Assembly (NCBI GenBank): GCA_026416355.1
Contig: JAOAFH010000019.1
Coordinates: forward strand, 1 to 8,062
DNA: 8,062 nucleotides
Reading direction: 5' to 3'
Source of the DNA: Clostridiales bacterium
GTDB lineage: Bacteria; Bacillota; Clostridia; Clostridiales; Caloramatoraceae
Numbering within the stretch: position 1 is the first letter of the stretch; the number at the start of each line of letters is the position of its first letter. The notes beneath the pieces were generated by a model. It did no database searches. It had not been told where the DNA came from and saw only the letters and a program-made list of their open reading frames with translations. This document shows, piece by piece, positions 6,084 through 8,062 of this stretch. The position numbers and the translations under genes were made by a program.

Positions 6084-6098
6084 ATGCAAACGATTGCA
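6084..6098 (-). promoter_or_regulatory. cre / LacI-family operator in the PTS leader
   Basis: ATGCAAACGATTGCA fits the catabolite responsive element consensus WTGNAANCGNWNNCW at every position. TGCAA/TTGCA half-sites flank a central CG, typical of LacI-family operators. It lies about 55-65 nt downstream of the predicted transcription start, so binding would block elongation. CcpA is the obvious candidate; a dedicated MalR-type repressor is also possible, and neither gene is in the window. Confidence 0.8.
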
Positions 6099-6106
6099 CC
6101 AAAGTT

Positions 6107-6135
6107 AAAAAATATATGAGGTTTTAACCTCATAT
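6107..6135 (-). terminator. Terminator-like hairpin with U-run inside the PTS leader
   Basis: On the minus strand ATATGAGGTT (6126-6135) pairs perfectly with AACCTCATAT (6114-6123) around a two-base AA centre. The run ATTTTTT (6107-6113) follows. This is a credible intrinsic terminator placed between the promoter (6158-6186) and the permease start, so it could act as an attenuator. The centre GGTTAAAACC is faintly like the end of a BglG-type antiterminator target, but the rest does not fit. It could alternatively be a protein-binding palindrome. Confidence 0.6.
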
Positions 6136-6157
6136 GTGTCAGACTATTAACAATTGT

Positions 6158-6186
6158 AGTATAAAGTATAAATAATCTAAAGTCAA
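6158..6186 (-). promoter_or_regulatory. Sigma-A promoter of the maltose PTS operon
   Basis: TTGACT (6181-6186) and TATACT (6158-6163) are separated by exactly 17 nt on the minus strand, each one base off or close to consensus. The start would be near 6151, leaving a leader of about 95 nt that contains the hairpin and the operator. Confidence 0.75.
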
Positions 6187-6233
6187 TGCAATTTAAATAT
6201 ATCATAATATTAAAAATATATTAACTAGGTATA

Positions 6234-6263
6234 ATATGGGGCTGCCTTTTGGCAGCCCCATAT
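6234..6263. terminator. Hairpin terminator after the cysteine-rich gene
   Basis: ATATGGGGCTGCC (6234-6246) pairs perfectly with its complement at 6251-6263 around a TTTT loop. It begins 2 nt after the stop codon of the minus-strand gene. The 13-bp stem is GC-rich, but the following U-run on that strand is weak (ATTATACC), so termination may be partial. Confidence 0.65.
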
Positions 6264-6265
6264 AT

Positions 6266-6571
6266 TTAAATGCTATATATATCCCTTGTATCATATTTTC
6301 TAAGTATAGTAACTTCCCTAGAAGTTTTATTAATTAAATTGCAATCAAATCTATATCCCCTAACCCCATGTAATTGGAGTTCTTTTAAAATATTAAAGGC
6401 TAAATTTTTGCTAATGCATGAAAGAATGATATTTTCATCACAATCATAGCAAGCACCATCCAATTCAATTGTATCATAATCGTTATTTATTATTTCATTA
6501 GTAATGGTTTCAAGAAAAAGATTATCTATTTTGCATCCTATTGTTTGGCAGTTAATGTGTAAACACTTCAT
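6266..6571 (-). CDS. Small cysteine-rich protein of unknown function
   Basis: I do not recognise this 101-residue protein. It has seven cysteines: C3, C8 and C13 in the N-terminal MKCLHINCQTIGCKI, the pair C41-C44 in GACYDCDEN, then C52 and C77. Their spacing suggests a metal or iron-sulphur site, or disulphides, though none forms a standard zinc finger. An acidic middle (INNDYDTIELDG, 29-40) and a basic C-terminus frame the protein. There is no signal peptide or membrane segment, so it is likely cytoplasmic. The ATG at 6571 has a TGGAGG site 7 nt upstream, and a promoter (6620-6648) and terminator hairpin flank the gene. It therefore looks like a real, independently expressed gene. Confidence 0.75.
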   Translation of the reverse strand: MKCLHINCQTIGCKIDNLFLETITNEIINNDYDTIELDGACYDCDENIILSCISKNLAFNILKELQLHGVRGYRFDCNLINKTSREVTILRKYDTRDIYSI

Positions 6572-6619
6572 AATAAGGCCTCCAGTTATTTTAAAAATAA
6601 TCAGATAATTTTCAATTTT

Positions 6620-6648
6620 AGTTTAAATCACCAAGTTGAGTTTGTCAA
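6620..6648 (-). promoter_or_regulatory. Predicted sigma-A promoter of the cysteine-rich gene
   Basis: A perfect TTGACA (6643-6648) and TAAACT (6620-6625) are spaced by 17 nt on the minus strand. The transcript would start near 6613, giving a leader of about 40 nt to the ATG at 6571. Confidence 0.65.
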
Positions 6649-6708
6649 TATTTTAACCTGTTCTATTTTAAAAAATATACAAATATACTTTTTATAAGAC
6701 GCAGGGGA

Positions 6709-7827
6709 GTGGTTAATATTAGAAAAAAATTATGTATTTTATTAATTTTAATATGCTTTATATTTTGGAGGGTTTCTATGGAGAAAATAATTCAGATGGA
6801 TTTTGGATTTAATTATAGTTGTGAATCAAGCTATGAAAAGCTTTGTAGAAAGTTTATAGAAGAAAAAATGCAAAATCAGGATGGAGGGATTATAACCAAC
6901 TATAAAATAGCAGAGGATTCAAGGGATGTTTTATCGGAATCAGAGGGACTAGCTATGCTCTATTATGTATTTGTAAAAGATTATGAAAAATTTAATATGC
7001 ATTATGAATTTGTAAACAACAATATGATTTTAAAAACTAATTTAATTTCTTGGAGAGTTGGAGATGATTTTTCCTATTCATCTTCTGCTGCAATAGATGA
7101 TTTAAGGATAATAAGAGCTTTGGTTTTCGCATCAAATGAATTTAACAACAAAGACTATCAATCTCTTGCAAGAAAAATAACTAAGGCAGTTAAAAAGTAT
7201 GAAACAAGAAATGGTTATTTAGTTGATTACTTTGATGGTTATATTAAATCAGATTCAATTACATTATCATATATAGATTTATATACTTTAAAATTAATGG
7301 TCAACTATGATACATATTTTGAAACAGTTTATTTAAATTCAAGGGATGTTTTAGATAGAGGTAAAATTGATGGTACTCCATTTTATAGAAATAAATACAA
7401 CTTAAAAACTAAAACTTTTTCAAATGAAAGATATGTAGATATTCTTCAAAATGCAATAGTTGTAGAGCATTTAGTGGAAGACAATATATATCCAAATGAT
7501 TTTTATGGGTTTATAAAAAATGAAATAGAGCAAAGTGGAGCAATTTATTCAAAATATGATATATCAACTAAAAGGCCTGTTAGCAAGGTTGAATCAACTG
7601 CCATATATGCAACTTTAGCAAGGATTGCACTTTATTACAAAGACATAGATTTATATAAGGCATTAATCAATAGAATGCTAAAGCTTCAAGTTAAAAATAT
7701 ATCATCTCAGATAAATGGTGCATATGGTGATAGCAGAACACTTTATGCCCATTCATTTGATAATTTAAATGCATTGATTGCCCTAAGGATGGGGGGATGT
7801 TACATTGGGGAGGAAGGTTTTAATTAA
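6709..7827 (+). CDS. GH8-like glycoside hydrolase, membrane-anchored or secreted
   Basis: This 372-residue protein starts with a basic, hydrophobic leader (about 5-20), a signal peptide or anchor. Next comes what looks like an alpha/alpha-barrel hydrolase. LSESEGLAMLYY (75-86) matches the GH8 SEGxGYGM region, where E79 would be the general acid. AAIDDLRIIRAL (127-138) matches the aspartate-bearing region that follows it. Repeated helical pairs continue to the end. GH8-like enzymes of this kind sit in exopolysaccharide loci, and the next gene looks like a polysaccharide deacetylase. The substrate is unknown. The start is uncertain: the GTG at 6709 keeps the leader but has GGGGA almost against it, whereas the ATG at 6778 has an excellent site but would remove the leader. 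I favour the longer form because of the leader. Confidence 0.75.
   Translation: MVNIRKKLCILLILICFIFWRVSMEKIIQMDFGFNYSCESSYEKLCRKFIEEKMQNQDGGIITNYKIAEDSRDVLSESEGLAMLYYVFVKDYEKFNMHYEFVNNNMILKTNLISWRVGDDFSYSSSAAIDDLRIIRALVFASNEFNNKDYQSLARKITKAVKKYETRNGYLVDYFDGYIKSDSITLSYIDLYTLKLMVNYDTYFETVYLNSRDVLDRGKIDGTPFYRNKYNLKTKTFSNERYVDILQNAIVVEHLVEDNIYPNDFYGFIKNEIEQSGAIYSKYDISTKRPVSKVESTAIYATLARIALYYKDIDLYKALINRMLKLQVKNISSQINGAYGDSRTLYAHSFDNLNALIALRMGGCYIGEEGFN
6767..6772 (+). promoter_or_regulatory. Strong internal ribosome site within the GH8-like gene
   Basis: GGAGGG lies 5 nt before an in-frame ATG at 6778. Use of this start would give a 349-residue cytoplasmic form with no leader. It is a better ribosome site than the one for the GTG at 6709. 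Confidence 0.5.
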
Positions 7828-8062
7828 TTTTATTTTAATATTAATTTTATTTTCTAATTTTACATTTGCTCAGAATAAAAAAAGGGTTTTATTAATATAT
7901 GACACCAGATACAATTTTGGCTATGAAAATGATGAAGTATTAGCATTTAAACTTTTATTTGGACATTTTAATGTAGATGTTGATGAGGTTTGGGAGAGGG
8001 AATACAAAAAAGATAGTTTAAAAAATTATGATTATGTTTTTTTGATGGGACTTGATGATAAT
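7805..8062 (+). CDS. Secreted DUF2334-like (polysaccharide deacetylase-type) protein, 5' part
   Basis: The frame opens after a stop at 7784 and its only usual start codon is the TTG at 7805, preceded by a G-run (GGGGGG) 8 nt upstream. The first 22 residues form a classical signal peptide, with basic GRK, a hydrophobic core ILILILFSNF, and cleavage likely after TFA before QNKK. The mature part begins KKRVLLIYDTRYNFGYENDE and continues with FNVDVDEVWEREYKK, then NYDYVFLMG. This resembles the N-terminal region of DUF2334 proteins, which belong to the polysaccharide deacetylase group. The gene overlaps the GH8-like gene by 23 nt, so they are cotranscribed and likely coupled. The catalytic part lies outside the window. 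Family call is moderate. Confidence 0.7.
   Translation, partial: MGRKVLINFILILILFSNFTFAQNKKRVLLIYDTRYNFGYENDEVLAFKLLFGHFNVDVDEVWEREYKKDSLKNYDYVFLMGLDDN

Noticed and set aside
6107..6155. BglG/LicT-type antiterminator target in the PTS leader
   Set aside because: ATTGTTA and AAAACC fragments are present, but the central part and the overlap with the terminator arm do not follow the known pattern.
6642..6669. Plus-strand promoter TTGTCA and TATTTT for the GH8-like gene
   Set aside because: The TTGTCA is mostly the complement of the better minus-strand TTGACA, and the -10 match and 16-nt spacing are poor.
1..8062. tRNA, rRNA, CRISPR array, transposase or phage genes
   Set aside because: No tRNA-like cloverleaf with conserved arms, no regularly spaced direct repeats and no recombinase or phage motifs were found on either strand.

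Overview
The window looks like chromosomal DNA of a spore-forming, very low-GC Firmicute close to Clostridium. The evidence is strongly AT-biased coding and intergenic sequence, purine-rich Shine-Dalgarno sites, an H-type small acid-soluble spore protein gene, a DUF2089/SHOCT-like pair and DUF6241. These assignments rest on reading motifs by eye; no database search was run.

Left part (1-1560). A minus-strand pair encodes a DUF2089 zinc-ribbon/HTH protein (236-601) followed by a SHOCT-like protein that runs off the left edge (1-221). A divergent plus-strand gene encodes a membrane-anchored DUF6241-type protein (834-1265). It is followed by a small sspH-type spore protein gene (1331-1507). A 23-bp perfect stem (1504-1553) closes this unit and serves as a bidirectional terminator against the convergent maltose genes.

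Middle part (1586-6190). A minus-strand maltose module is read right to left: a MalX/MalT-type PTS IICB permease (4404-6056), an endonuclease/exonuclease/phosphatase-fold protein just 2 nt behind it (3616-4401), and a GH13 alpha-glucosidase (1586-3232). The order permease then EEP protein matches the Enterococcus faecalis malT-mapP arrangement. A coherent reading is PTS uptake to maltose 6'-phosphate, dephosphorylation to maltose by the MapP-like protein, and hydrolysis to glucose by the alpha-glucosidase. The leader in front of the permease has a good sigma-A promoter, a terminator-like hairpin with a U-run, and a perfect cre/LacI-type operator. Between the phosphatase and the glucosidase lies a 323-nt imperfect palindrome (3294-3616) with 15-bp perfect ends and a GC-richer head of hairpins. 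It is the least explained and most interesting structure here.

Right part (6234-8062). A small cysteine-rich minus-strand protein of unknown function (6266-6571) has its own promoter and terminator hairpin. It diverges from a plus-strand pair: a membrane-anchored or secreted GH8-like glycoside hydrolase (6709-7827), and an overlapping TTG-started secreted protein resembling DUF2334 polysaccharide deacetylases (7805 to the edge). This pair is probably the start of an exopolysaccharide locus that continues past the window.
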